From Chlamydiota bacterium (lineage in GTDB: Bacteria > Chlamydiota > Chlamydiia > Chlamydiales > JAAKFR01): DNA of 47,844 nt. Made by a program: the position numbers and the translations under genes. The notes beneath the pieces are model-generated. The model searched no databases. It was given only the letters and a program-made list of their open reading frames with translations, and had not been told where the DNA came from. Positions within the stretch are counted from its first letter, which is position 1. The number at the start of each line of letters is the position of its first letter. Positions 34,935 to 43,218 of the stretch are shown here, in pieces. The stretch spans positions 1-47,844 of the forward strand of contig JAJFLY010000020.1 of assembly GCA_021772455.1 (NCBI GenBank), given 5' to 3'.

Positions 34935-35366
34935 ATGCACCAAGAAAAACAACTCCCCCCCTTCTACCTAATTGGCCTGCCGCTGAAAGTAACCCTTGAT
35001 GAGGCCCCAAAAACAATCGGCCCCCACTGGGATCGCTTTTTCGAAGAGAATTGCCTCGAAAAGATTCCAAATAAACTCAATGACACACTCTATGGCCTTT
35101 ATACCGATTATGAAGGAGATTTCACAAAGCCCTACACCCTTGTCGTTGGAGTAGAAGTCTCTTCCCTCTCCTCAATTCCCGAAGGAATGGTTGGAAAAGA
35201 GATTCCTGCGCAAACCTACATCCCATTCGAAACTGAGGGTGAGCTTCCCCAAGCACTTGTTGATAAATGGGTTGAAATTTGGAAAACCCCATTGAATCGC
35301 ACTTATAGCGCCGATTTCGAGAAATTCGATGGGGGCGCCTTGACCATTTATATCGGAGTAAAATGA
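34935..35366 (+). CDS. GyrI-like / AraC effector-binding domain protein
   Basis: A stand-alone ligand-binding protein of 143 residues from the ATG at 34935, which has GAGGG upstream (an in-frame TTG lies 12 bases earlier). The pattern PPFYLIGLPLKVTL...IGPHWDRFFEENCLEKIPNK...LYGLYTDYEGDFTKPYTLVV...YIPFETEGELPQALVDKWVEIW is that of the GyrI-like small-molecule-binding family (also the C-terminal domain of BmrR-type regulators). No DNA-binding domain is present. It overlaps the next small gene (ATGA), which precedes a DHA2 exporter, so a role in drug or metabolite handling is plausible but inferred. Confidence 0.78.
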   Translation: MHQEKQLPPFYLIGLPLKVTLDEAPKTIGPHWDRFFEENCLEKIPNKLNDTLYGLYTDYEGDFTKPYTLVVGVEVSSLSSIPEGMVGKEIPAQTYIPFETEGELPQALVDKWVEIWKTPLNRTYSADFEKFDGGALTIYIGVK

Positions 35367-35497
35367 AGAAGCTGATTATTATTCTGATTGCTGCCGTGAT
35401 GGTTTTTTCCCTCTTTTTCTTCACCCAATGGCCAACAACATCAAATTGTCCAGAAGATGAGCAACCCGCGCTTCCCACTGGACTTCCTAGCGAATAA
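35363..35497 (+). CDS. 44-residue single-pass membrane peptide
   Basis: An ATG at 35363 overlaps the previous stop (ATGA). The frame encodes Lys-Lys followed by a hydrophobic helix (LIIILIAAVMVFSLFFF, residues 4-20) and a 23-residue acidic, Pro-rich tail, ending 18 bases before the MFS start. Coupled position between a ligand-binding protein and an exporter suggests a small accessory subunit or a small lipoprotein-like leader. No family recognised. Confidence 0.55.
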   Translation: MKKLIIILIAAVMVFSLFFFTQWPTTSNCPEDEQPALPTGLPSE

Positions 35498-35515
35498 TTT
35501 GCTAGCTTCTGGTTT

Positions 35516-36997
35516 GTGCGTACACTTTTACTCTCAACAGCTGTCGGGCTTGTCGCCTTTCTTGTTTCGCTTGATGGGTTCATCGTCAATGTGGCGATTC
35601 CCACCATCTCAGGCGAGCTTGGCGTGCGTGAAGATATCGGAACATGGATCGTCACCGTCTTCTCCATGTCCACCACCCTCTTTATCGCCCTCTCGGGGTG
35701 GCTCTCTATCCGCTTTGGGTGCATCAAAGTCTTTCTTACCGCAACACTTCTGTTTGCTTTCTTCTCTCTACTCTGCGGCTTTGCTGAATCCTTTACCGCG
35801 CTCTTGATCTTCCGCATCATGCAGGGAGCTGCCGCCGGCGTTCTTATTCCCCTTTCCCTTACCTTAATGGTCGCAAACTTTCCCCAAGAAGAACGGAGCA
35901 TTGCCGTAGGAGTCTGGAGCTTTTTTGTCATGGTCAGCCCCGCAATGGGGCCGATGGTCGGCGGTTTTCTCTCAACCTATCTATGGCACTGGATGTTTTT
36001 CTTAAATGTTCCCCTCTGCATCGCGTGCGCCTTCATCCTCTTCATTTTGACCAACTGCAAAGAAGAAAAGTGCGAAAAAATCCCCCTCGACTTTATCGGA
36101 CTCTCCTTGATCTTTCTGTGCGTCTGCACCCTCCAATCGGCGCTCAACCGTGGCCAGGTCGACGACTGGTTTGGCTCGACGCGCATCATCACCCTTTTTA
36201 TCCTCTCCGCCCTCTCATTTATCTTCTTTATAGTCTGGGAAATCTTCCAAAAAAACCCCTTTCTTCCTATCGCAACCTTTAAAAAACGGAATTTCTCCCT
36301 CGCAGCCCTCATGATGGGAATCGCCATGGGGGTGATCTTCTCCAGCTTCATCCTTGACTCGCTCTGGGTTCAAAGAGTGCTCGGCTATACACCCCTTTGG
36401 GCTGGATTTAGCCTAACGCCAGTTGGCCTCTTTCCAATATTATTTTATCCCATCATGGGACAAATCGTCCGATTCCTAGAGAGGCGCGTCTGGCTTGCCA
36501 TCAGCTTTATCCTCTATGGGGTCACCTTCTTCATTCTGAGTCGTATTAATCTCGAGACAACCTTTGCTCATCTTGCAATCACACGCCTTGTCCAAGGGAT
36601 TGGCTTTGCGATGTTCACAGTTCCCCTCTCGCTCATCGCGATGGAAGGGGTGAATCAGGCCGGGCTCCCCTATGTGATCTCCCTCTTCTCTTTTTTCCGT
36701 ACGCTCTGTGTTGGACTTGCGATTCCACTTGCCACCACACTATGGATCCACCGCGAGGCTTTTTATCAAACGCGCCTAGCTACGCGTATCTTTCCCGAGA
36801 ATCCCGCTTTTCAAGAAATTGTCAAAACCTTCAGCTCGTTGGATGTGACGGTTAAACAGTCGTATGCGCTCACAAGTGAGCTGCTTACCAACCAGGCCTT
36901 AACACTTGGCCTGGCAGACATTTACTACTTATCGGGCTGGATCTTTTTTGGGATGCTCGTGCTCGTTGTTTTCGTCAAACCAACACGAACGGCTTAG
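35516..36997 (+). CDS. DHA2-family MFS multidrug exporter (EmrB/QacA type)
   Basis: A protein of 493 residues with about 14 TM segments, starting at GTG. FLVSLDGFIVNVAIPTISGE in TM1 is the DHA2 motif D1 (ldxTivnvAlP), followed by WIVTVFSMSTTLFIALSGWL, RFGCIKVF (motif A) and RIMQGAAAGVLIPLSLTLM. A proton-driven drug or metabolite exporter in the inner membrane; the substrate is unknown, and no EmrA-like adaptor is nearby. It is the last of three closely packed rightward genes. Its TAG stop is supplied by the first bases of repeat copy 2, so the end of the protein may have been changed by insertion. Confidence 0.9.
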   Translation: MRTLLLSTAVGLVAFLVSLDGFIVNVAIPTISGELGVREDIGTWIVTVFSMSTTLFIALSGWLSIRFGCIKVFLTATLLFAFFSLLCGFAESFTALLIFRIMQGAAAGVLIPLSLTLMVANFPQEERSIAVGVWSFFVMVSPAMGPMVGGFLSTYLWHWMFFLNVPLCIACAFILFILTNCKEEKCEKIPLDFIGLSLIFLCVCTLQSALNRGQVDDWFGSTRIITLFILSALSFIFFIVWEIFQKNPFLPIATFKKRNFSLAALMMGIAMGVIFSSFILDSLWVQRVLGYTPLWAGFSLTPVGLFPILFYPIMGQIVRFLERRVWLAISFILYGVTFFILSRINLETTFAHLAITRLVQGIGFAMFTVPLSLIAMEGVNQAGLPYVISLFSFFRTLCVGLAIPLATTLWIHREAFYQTRLATRIFPENPAFQEIVKTFSSLDVTVKQSYALTSELLTNQALTLGLADIYYLSGWIFFGMLVLVVFVKPTRTA

Positions 36998-37046
36998 ACC
37001 CTGATTGCAATCTAAACTTGTTGTTATAGTGCTCTACCAAATCCAA
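36995..37046 (+). repeat. Palindromic repeat family, copy 2 (left part only)
   Basis: TAGACCCTGATTGCAATCTA and what follows, through TTGTTGTTATAGTGCTCTAC and AAATCCAA, match 21036-21087. No inverted right arm is seen, so it is a half element. The rest of the gap to 37244 holds a weak Pro-rich open frame that I do not accept, and nothing else I can name. Confidence 0.65.
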
Positions 37047-37244
37047 ATGTGTGAACTTCTGATAACTCATGATGTAAACAGGTGGGGGCTTGTCTACACA
37101 TTTTTTCTGGTCTGTCGGTGAGAGCGTATCGGGAGGGGGAGGGTAGAAATAACACGTTTCTGTATCAACTAATGGCCTGAAAGATGTCGGGAATGCACTC
37201 ATGCAAAGAAGTATAAAAATCTACGACTAAAAAGCCTAGACTGA

Positions 37245-38045
37245 TTACTCGTATGGTTCGCCATCAAGGTATTCGGCAAGAAGGGTGAGCTGCTTCACAC
37301 AAGTCTTCAGTGAGATTGCTCCTGCTTGGAAGAGGTCCATTAATACGCTATTCTCGGCAGCGAAGCAGACTTTGATCTGTTCGTCTAAGTCTTTGAGAAG
37401 ACACCCAATGCCTCGAATCTGTATGGGGCTTAAATAAATTCCTGACGTTGCCGTGGCGAGTAAATTACGATACGTCTTTGCCTGTTTACCCATTAGAAAG
37501 TAATTTGCACGTAGATCAGATATTTTTAGGGAACAATTGGATACAGGAGATTTTTTATGCTCTTTGACCCAGCTTTCAATTGCCTTCTTTTCATAGGAAA
37601 ATCCTGATGGATCGACAAAGGGGTAATGCATGAGCTCTTTTGTAATGGGACATTTAAATTCATTTAAATTGGGATGATTTTCAAATAGGTCCAAAAATTC
37701 AGATAAGATCTCATCTCTAGAATACTGCTTCATCCAGCTTTTGTATTCTTTTCGAGTTTGGTAACCTGCACGCGCCGTTCCCGCAATAAACCCAACTCCT
37801 ACACCAGATTTAACCCCTACAGCAGCTCCCTTAGGGCCACCTATGGAGCCGATCATACCCCCAACAGTTCCCCCAATACTCATTCCAATAACTTGGGAAA
37901 ACAAAGAATAGGTGATGAGCTTGGCCTTTGGAGCCTCTCCCATAAACTTTAGCGCCCGGTTTTTTTTCTGAGAAATTTTCTCTCCATATATGAAATGCAA
38001 CTTTGCTTCGGTGCGATCAAGAACTCTCTTCGTCTGTTTTTCCAT
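37245..38045 (-). CDS. U-box domain protein (eukaryote-like E3 ubiquitin ligase)
   Basis: A protein of 266 residues. After a charged N-terminus comes a glycine-zipper hydrophobic region (about 45-95, IGMSIGGTVGGMIGSIGG and VGVGFIAGT), then a U-box at 130-186: FKCPITKELMHYPFVDPSGF, SYEKKAIESWV, SPVSN and LRANYFLM match the U-box consensus CPI..eLM.dPv...G.tYer..Ie.Wl...CP.....l....l.pN. U-boxes recruit host E2 enzymes, so this is a likely host-directed effector. The hydrophobic region could anchor it in the inclusion membrane or act as a chaperone-binding site. AAGGAG lies upstream of the ATG. Domain call strong, effector role inferred. Confidence 0.87.
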   Translation of the reverse strand: MEKQTKRVLDRTEAKLHFIYGEKISQKKNRALKFMGEAPKAKLITYSLFSQVIGMSIGGTVGGMIGSIGGPKGAAVGVKSGVGVGFIAGTARAGYQTRKEYKSWMKQYSRDEILSEFLDLFENHPNLNEFKCPITKELMHYPFVDPSGFSYEKKAIESWVKEHKKSPVSNCSLKISDLRANYFLMGKQAKTYRNLLATATSGIYLSPIQIRGIGCLLKDLDEQIKVCFAAENSVLMDLFQAGAISLKTCVKQLTLLAEYLDGEPYE

Positions 38046-38077
38046 TTAAACTCCTTTTTAAAGGAAAAAGAGTATGA

Positions 38078-38116
38078 GGGATTTTTTTTTGTTGCAAGCG
38101 TATAAAAAAAAATCCC
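38078..38116 (-). terminator. Strong hairpin ending the EamA transcript
   Basis: GGGATTTTTTTTT (38078-38090) pairs perfectly with AAAAAAAAATCCC (38104-38116), with a 13-base loop. Read leftward it follows the EamA/ZIP-like ORF and has the A/T tract of an intrinsic terminator. It precedes the U-box gene on the same strand, separating the two transcripts. Confidence 0.6.
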
Positions 38117-38145
38117 CCTAGACTAAAACTTAAACAGGAGAATCA

Positions 38146-38286
38146 CTAAAAAACGGCTGCAATTACAACTCCTGCCACGAAGTGTTGCAAACAGCTGGTG
38201 AATTTGGGTTTGGGGATATACACGGATGCAATCAGCCCTCCGAAAATTGCAAGGGCAGCAGGAATTAGTGAAAAGAGCACAATCAC
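38146..38286 (-). pseudogene. 46-codon ORF resembling a truncated ZIP-family metal transporter
   Basis: A GTG at 38286 overlaps the EamA stop (GTGA). The 46 residues read VIVLFSLIPAALAIFGGLIA, then PKPKFTSCLQHFVAGVVIAA and VF before TAG. The membrane segment followed by a pair of the 'QHF.AGVVfAAV' type resembles the start of ZIP/ZupT transporters. It stops where the rest of the transporter would continue, so it is a truncated gene or a retained micro-protein. The ZIP likeness is tentative. Confidence 0.4.
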
Positions 38287-39230
38287 AGTGCACGTCTCTG
38301 TTGCTTACGAAAAACCCTGATTGACAAAAGAACTCCTCCTAACATCGACACAACCCCTATCACCTCGATGACCGATGGGAAGCGCGATTCAAACGTGTAG
38401 ACAAAGAGCAATCCGAAGAGCGATTCGAAAATCAAAAATGGTCCCATAAGAGAACTTGGAAGGTAAATACTTGCTCGATTCCATAAATAACACCCGAGCC
38501 ACGAGCAGATCACGCCGAGTAAAATGACACCTACCAAAAAGCGTGCTGTTTCATTCGACCAACTTGTAAATTTTGTAAAATCTAGATCCTTTTTTAGGAT
38601 AAATCCATACAAAACCCCCATCCCAATCGCCCAAAAAAGGGTGCATATCCCAATAAGCGTTGACCAATCTGTCGAAGGAATGTGGGGATGGCGTTTTAAA
38701 AAACGGGCGTTATGAACTGCATACCAACTCCACGCTATAAGAGCGACCAACACTCCAAACATACCCAGGAGATATTGCTGGAGCGAATTTGTTGTAAATG
38801 TCCAATCGATTTCTGCCACATTGATCATGATCAGCCCAAATACAATCCATGCACTAGGAAACACCATGCTTTTATAAGAGATCTCACGAACATGCCAGTT
38901 TCCGTATAATGCGATAAAAATCGGTGCCATTCCAATTACAAGGACAACCAAGGGGGCCGACGCAAAACGGATCCCTCCAATAATTCCAAGGTAATATAGG
39001 ATGTTGGAAAAGAGGGCAAATACAAGGGCCATTACCCACGCACGCTTTGGTATTTGACGCGCTTTTTTAAAGCCTTTTCTAAAGAAAAGCGCACAGGAAA
39101 TGATTCCATATATTAAGTAGCGCCCCAATACAACCTCAACCCCTGAAAAATCGATCAGGTATTCCGGGACAACAAAAATTGCTCCCCAAACAAAACAGGC
39201 ACAAATCGTAAAAACAAGTCCTAACCCCAT
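38283..39230 (-). CDS. EamA/DMT-family transporter
   Basis: A protein of 315 residues with ten TM helices and two EamA halves. ICACFVWGAIFVVPEYL opens the first, and SSLMGPFLIFESLFGLLFVY lies in the ninth to tenth helices. DMT carriers export or import amino acids, nucleotide sugars or, in Chlamydia, S-adenosylmethionine. The substrate here is not defined by sequence. A perfect TATAAT lies 7 bases before the ATG with no clear ribosome binding site, so the message may be leaderless. It is divergent from umuDC; I recall a DMT gene (ytfF) near metG-recD in Chlamydia. Confidence 0.85.
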   Translation of the reverse strand: MGLGLVFTICACFVWGAIFVVPEYLIDFSGVEVVLGRYLIYGIISCALFFRKGFKKARQIPKRAWVMALVFALFSNILYYLGIIGGIRFASAPLVVLVIGMAPIFIALYGNWHVREISYKSMVFPSAWIVFGLIMINVAEIDWTFTTNSLQQYLLGMFGVLVALIAWSWYAVHNARFLKRHPHIPSTDWSTLIGICTLFWAIGMGVLYGFILKKDLDFTKFTSWSNETARFLVGVILLGVICSWLGCYLWNRASIYLPSSLMGPFLIFESLFGLLFVYTFESRFPSVIEVIGVVSMLGGVLLSIRVFRKQQRRAL

Positions 39231-39271
39231 GGGTACATTATACGTCCTTATGAGATATGGAGAAAATACAA

Positions 39272-39288
39272 TTTCGATGTAATCGAAA
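39272..39288. promoter_or_regulatory. Palindromic operator candidate upstream of umuDC
   Basis: TTTCGAT-GTA-ATCGAAA is a perfect dyad with a three-base centre, ending 18 bases before the umuD ATG and 41 bases from the divergent EamA start. It does not match the LexA boxes of Proteobacteria or Firmicutes but sits where an SOS operator would. Function inferred. Confidence 0.45.
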
Positions 39289-39306
39289 CAATGTTATCCT
39301 AAGACA

Positions 39307-39729
39307 ATGAAAATAAAAATTTTAGCACAAGTTCAGCCTGGACAAAAACTCCCTTTTTTCGAATCGGGGCTGCCAGCCGGTTTCCCCTCTCCTGCCGATG
39401 ACTACTTTGGGCGGCAGCTCGACTTGCACGAGCTCTTGGTCGAGCACCCCGAAGCGACCTTTTTTGTCCGTGTTGAGGGTGATTCGATGGTAGGTGCAGC
39501 CATGCAATCGGGTGATATCCTCATTGTCGACCGCTCCTTAACGCCCGCGGATGGGAAGATTGTCGTTGCTCTACTCGATGGAGAGTTCACCGTCAAGCGT
39601 TTGTGTATGAAAGGACAAAAAATTTATTTAGCTGCAGAAAATCCCCGATATCCGCCATTAGAGGTAACAGAAGAATCTGATTTTCAGGTTTGGGGAATTG
39701 TCACCTATGTCATCCATCGCACTCGTTGA
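39307..39729 (+). CDS. umuD: UmuD-type polymerase V accessory protein
   Basis: A self-cleaving S24-family protein of 140 residues, the usual length. The cleavage site lies in [12 protein letters not shown] (Ala24-Gly25). Ser60 in EGDSM and Lys97 in FTVKRL are the nucleophile and base, at the same positions as in E. coli UmuD. RecA-stimulated cleavage gives UmuD', which joins UmuC to form translesion polymerase V. The umuC start overlaps its 3' end by 23 bases. A palindrome upstream may be its operator. Firm. Confidence 0.95.
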   Translation: MKIKILAQVQPGQKLPFFESGLPAGFPSPADDYFGRQLDLHELLVEHPEATFFVRVEGDSMVGAAMQSGDILIVDRSLTPADGKIVVALLDGEFTVKRLCMKGQKIYLAAENPRYPPLEVTEESDFQVWGIVTYVIHRTR

Positions 39730-40924
39730 TTGCAACAATTTTTACGCCTCGTGTGAACGGGTTTTTAACCCAAAGCTACGTAGGCGCCCCCTTGTCGTCC
39801 TTTCCAACAACGACGGCTGTATTGTCGCGCGTTCCGGCGAGGCCAAAGCACTTGGAATTCCGATGGGAGCCCCCTACTTTCAGTGGGTCGATTTCATTCG
39901 TGCCCACGATGTAGCAGTTTGTTCTTCCAACTATGCTCTTTATGGCGACCTCTCCCACCGCGTCATGCGCACCCTTGAACACTTCAACCCTGAGCTCGAG
40001 ATCTATTCGATCGATGAGGCATTTTTGTGGACAGATAACATCGATCATTGCCGCCATATCCGTGAGAAGGTTTTGCAGTGGACAGGAATTCCCGTCTCGA
40101 TTGGGATCGCTCCGACCAAGACGCTCGCCAAAGTGGCGACCCGCGTTGCCAAAAAAATGCCAAGCGGCGTCTATTACCCCAAAACTTTCGATTCGATTCT
40201 CAAAGAGCTGCCAGTGAGTGATATTTGGGGAATTGGGCGGCGCCTCACCCTGTTTTTAGCTAAGCGAGGGATCCATACCGCAGCCCAACTTCGCGATAAG
40301 CCAGACATATGGATACGGAAAAACCTCTCGGTGGTAGGACTACGGACCGTTTGGGAGCTGCGCGGCATCTCCTGTCTTGCGCTTGATGAAGCTCCCACTG
40401 CTAAACAATCGATCATGACCTCCCGCACCTTCGGATGTCCCATCCTCTCTAAACAAGAGCTTGGCGAGGCGATTGCCGGATATGCAGCGCGCGGTGGAGA
40501 GAAGCTGCGCAAAGAAGGGAGCCGGGCGAGCTGGCTGCAGGTCTTTATCAGCGGCAAAGATTACAGAAACCAAGCCCATTTCGTGCTGCCCCAGTCGACA
40601 AGCTACACCCCGACCCTCATCGAGTATGCCAAAGCGGCGCTTGCATCGCTCTACCGCCCCGGCTACGCCTATAAAAAGGGAGGGATTTTGCTCGGCGGGC
40701 TCGTGCCGGAGACGAGCTATCAGCGCGACCTGTTCGCTCCCCCTGTGGACGAGGAGAAGCAAAAGGCGGCTATGGGGCTCCTCGATAGAGCCAATCGAAA
40801 GTTTGGACATGCAACCTTACAGTTTGCCGCTGAAGGGATCGAGCGGCCATGGCAAGTGAAAGGGCAGCTCCACTCTCCCTCCTTCACCACCAGGTGGGAT
40901 GAGCTCTTAACTATATTTCTCTAG
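39707..40924 (+). CDS. umuC: UmuC, Y-family translesion DNA polymerase
   Basis: A protein of 405 residues from the ATG at 39707, nine bases inside the longer open frame. [20 protein letters not shown] carries the first metal Asp (Asp8). [10 protein letters not shown] supplies the second Asp-Glu pair. The DinB-like palm motifs [14 protein letters not shown] and [16 protein letters not shown] (helix-hairpin-helix) follow, and RDLFAPP near 340 resembles a beta-clamp binding stretch. Together with UmuD' it copies damaged DNA. It overlaps umuD, and a perfect stem-loop lies just after its stop. Confidence 0.96.
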   Translation: MSSIALVDCNNFYASCERVFNPKLRRRPLVVLSNNDGCIVARSGEAKALGIPMGAPYFQWVDFIRAHDVAVCSSNYALYGDLSHRVMRTLEHFNPELEIYSIDEAFLWTDNIDHCRHIREKVLQWTGIPVSIGIAPTKTLAKVATRVAKKMPSGVYYPKTFDSILKELPVSDIWGIGRRLTLFLAKRGIHTAAQLRDKPDIWIRKNLSVVGLRTVWELRGISCLALDEAPTAKQSIMTSRTFGCPILSKQELGEAIAGYAARGGEKLRKEGSRASWLQVFISGKDYRNQAHFVLPQSTSYTPTLIEYAKAALASLYRPGYAYKKGGILLGGLVPETSYQRDLFAPPVDEEKQKAAMGLLDRANRKFGHATLQFAAEGIERPWQVKGQLHSPSFTTRWDELLTIFL

Positions 40925-40930
40925 AAAATG

Positions 40931-40962
40931 GATCAAATCAGCTGCATCAAACTGATTTGATC
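40931..40962 (+). terminator. Stem-loop after umuC
   Basis: GATCAAATCAG and CTGATTTGATC form a perfect 11-bp stem with a ten-base loop, seven bases after the umuC stop. No T tract follows, so it may protect the 3' end rather than terminate. Confidence 0.45.
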
Positions 40963-41076
40963 GGAAACCCAAGCCAACTTTAGACCTGATATATCATCAA
41001 GTGGTGTTGTCCCCTCTAAATTCTTAGATTTAAAGGTTTTTCTTAAAGCAAGTGCTTGGATACAATGGGAACCACT

Positions 41077-43218
41077 ATGGACCAAATATTTGGGTACATT
41101 GAGCGGATCACCTTTGCTAATCCTGATAACGGATTCACAGTCGCACGCCTCAAGCAACCCCGTAAACAAGAGCTCACTACTATTGTAGGCGCCCTACCAG
41201 GTTTAACAGCTGGAGAGAGCGTTCGCCTTCAGGGCGAATGGAAAACCAATCCTACCCACGGGATGCAATTTGCGGTCATCGAGTGCCATATCGAGACCCC
41301 TTCTGATGTGGTGGGCATCCAAAAATATCTAGCCTCGGGAATGGTGCAGGGAATCGGCCCCGCATACGCAAAACGTATCGTCAAAATGTTCGGCGAAAAG
41401 ACGCTCGATATCATCGATCAGAAGCCCCACTGTTTGCTTGAAGTTAGTGGAATTGGGCAGAAGCGGGTCGATACGATTAAGCGGTGTTGGCAGGAGCAAA
41501 AAGCGATCCGGTCGGTGATGCTCTTTTTGCAGAAATATGGGGTGAGCCCGGCGTTTGCCCAAAAGCTCTACAAGCTCTATGGTGATGACACGGTCGAGCG
41601 CGTTCAGGAAAATCCCTATACACTTGCGCGTGAGATTCGCGGAATTGGCTTTAAGTCGGCAGATAAAATCGCTGAAAAGTTAGGATTCCCCAAGGATGCG
41701 ACGCAGCGGATCGACTCAGGAGTCGAATATACCCTTCTTGAGCTGGCTGATGTGGGGCATACGTGCTATCCACTTAACGATTTGTGTGAAAAAGCGGGCG
41801 AAATGTTGGAAGTCGATGTCCGAGGAAGGGTCGGAGCTTTGGAGCAAGAAGAACGGATCGTCATCGAAGATGAAGTGGTGTGGTTAAAAGGGCTTTGGTT
41901 GTGCGAAAAGGGGATCGCGCGCGAGCTTGAGCGGTTAATGAAGGGGCAAAGCCGCCTGCGGACGGTCGATACGACAAAGGCGGTCGATTGGGTCGAGGAG
42001 CAGCTAAAAATCGAGCTTGCCACCAATCAAAGAGAGGCAGTAAAAAGCTCTATACAAGAGAAATTCCATATCATCACGGGTGGTCCTGGAACGGGAAAAA
42101 GTACGATTACAAATGCCATTTTGCGGATTACCGAGCGCCTTAGTCGGCAGATTATTTTGGCAGCCCCAACAGGGCGCGCCGCAAAGCGGATGAGCGAGAT
42201 CACTAAGCGGGGCGCCTCGACAATTCACAGCTTGCTAAAGTTTGACTTCAGCAAAAAAGGGTTTAAGCACAACCGAGAAAACCCACTCACGTGCGATCTA
42301 ATTGTAATCGATGAAGCGAGCATGATCGATACGAGCTTGATGTATAGTCTCTTGAAGGCAATTCCTGACCATGCGCGGGTTTTACTAGTGGGAGACGTCC
42401 ACCAGCTCCCGAGTGTTGGCCCTGGCATTGTCTTGAAAGACATGATCGACAGCGGTGTGCTTCCTGTCACGGAACTCACGGAGATCTTTAGGCAAGCGGC
42501 AGGTTCGCGGATTATCACGAATGCCCACAAAATCAACGCGGGAGAATTCCCTGACCTCTCAATTGAAAAGAAGTCCGATTTCTTTTTTCTAAAAGGAGAA
42601 GAGCCGGAAGAGGCGCTCGAAAAAATAATCCATCTTATTTCAGAGCGCCTTCCAAAATTTTATCGATTCGATCCTATCGATGATATCCAGGTATTGGCAC
42701 CGATGAAACGGGGGGTGATTGGAATCGAAAACCTTAATCTCACCCTCCAGCAAGTGCTCAATCCACAGGAAGATGTGATCTTGAATGGAGGGAGGCGTTT
42801 TGGGGTTGGTGACAAGGTGATGCAAATCCGAAATGACTACAACAAAGAGGTTTATAATGGCGATATCGGTCGCGTAAGAAAGATCAGCCGTGAAGAGCAG
42901 GAGTTATTGGTTAGTTACGAGGGACGCCACGTGATCTACCCGTTCTCTGATCTCGATGAGCTCGTTTTAGCTTATGCAACCTCCGTTCATAAATACCAAG
43001 GAAGTGAGTGTCCGTGCGTGGTAATCCCTGTGCATACGACACACTTTATGATGCTCCACCGCAATTTGCTCTATACAGCAGTGACGCGCGGAAAAAAACT
43101 GGTTGTGCTTGTGGGGACGGGTAAAGCGATTGCGATTGCCGTGTCTAATAACGATTCAATCAAGCGCCAAACAGGACTTATGAAATATCTGCACCCGCTG
43201 GCAAGTTTTCTAATGTAA
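41077..43218 (+). CDS. recD2: RecD2-type SF1 helicase (exodeoxyribonuclease V alpha-like)
   Basis: A protein of 713 residues from the ATG at 41077 (two in-frame starts lie 12 and 21 bases upstream). MDQIFGYIERITFANPDNGF opens the RecD2 N-terminal domain, and three helix-hairpin-helix motifs follow (MVQGIGPAYAKRI, LEVSGIGQKRVDTI, IRGIGFKSADKIA). Walker A is IITGGPGTGKST near 330-341, Walker B VIDEASMIDTS. Motif VI is in YATSVHKYQGSECP. RecD2 unwinds DNA 5' to 3' outside RecBCD and acts in repair. The 3' end overlaps metG on the other strand by 41 bases. In Chlamydia a recD homologue is in the same place next to metG. Confidence 0.93.
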   Translation: MDQIFGYIERITFANPDNGFTVARLKQPRKQELTTIVGALPGLTAGESVRLQGEWKTNPTHGMQFAVIECHIETPSDVVGIQKYLASGMVQGIGPAYAKRIVKMFGEKTLDIIDQKPHCLLEVSGIGQKRVDTIKRCWQEQKAIRSVMLFLQKYGVSPAFAQKLYKLYGDDTVERVQENPYTLAREIRGIGFKSADKIAEKLGFPKDATQRIDSGVEYTLLELADVGHTCYPLNDLCEKAGEMLEVDVRGRVGALEQEERIVIEDEVVWLKGLWLCEKGIARELERLMKGQSRLRTVDTTKAVDWVEEQLKIELATNQREAVKSSIQEKFHIITGGPGTGKSTITNAILRITERLSRQIILAAPTGRAAKRMSEITKRGASTIHSLLKFDFSKKGFKHNRENPLTCDLIVIDEASMIDTSLMYSLLKAIPDHARVLLVGDVHQLPSVGPGIVLKDMIDSGVLPVTELTEIFRQAAGSRIITNAHKINAGEFPDLSIEKKSDFFFLKGEEPEEALEKIIHLISERLPKFYRFDPIDDIQVLAPMKRGVIGIENLNLTLQQVLNPQEDVILNGGRRFGVGDKVMQIRNDYNKEVYNGDIGRVRKISREEQELLVSYEGRHVIYPFSDLDELVLAYATSVHKYQGSECPCVVIPVHTTHFMMLHRNLLYTAVTRGKKLVVLVGTGKAIAIAVSNNDSIKRQTGLMKYLHPLASFLM

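Noticed and set aside
35122-35931. Leftward frame of 269 codons across the GyrI-like and MFS genes
   Set aside because: It crosses three rightward genes with clear family features and has no motif of its own.
36975-37202. Leftward 75-codon Pro-rich frame after the MFS gene
   Set aside because: No ribosome site, overlaps repeat copy 2, no family likeness.
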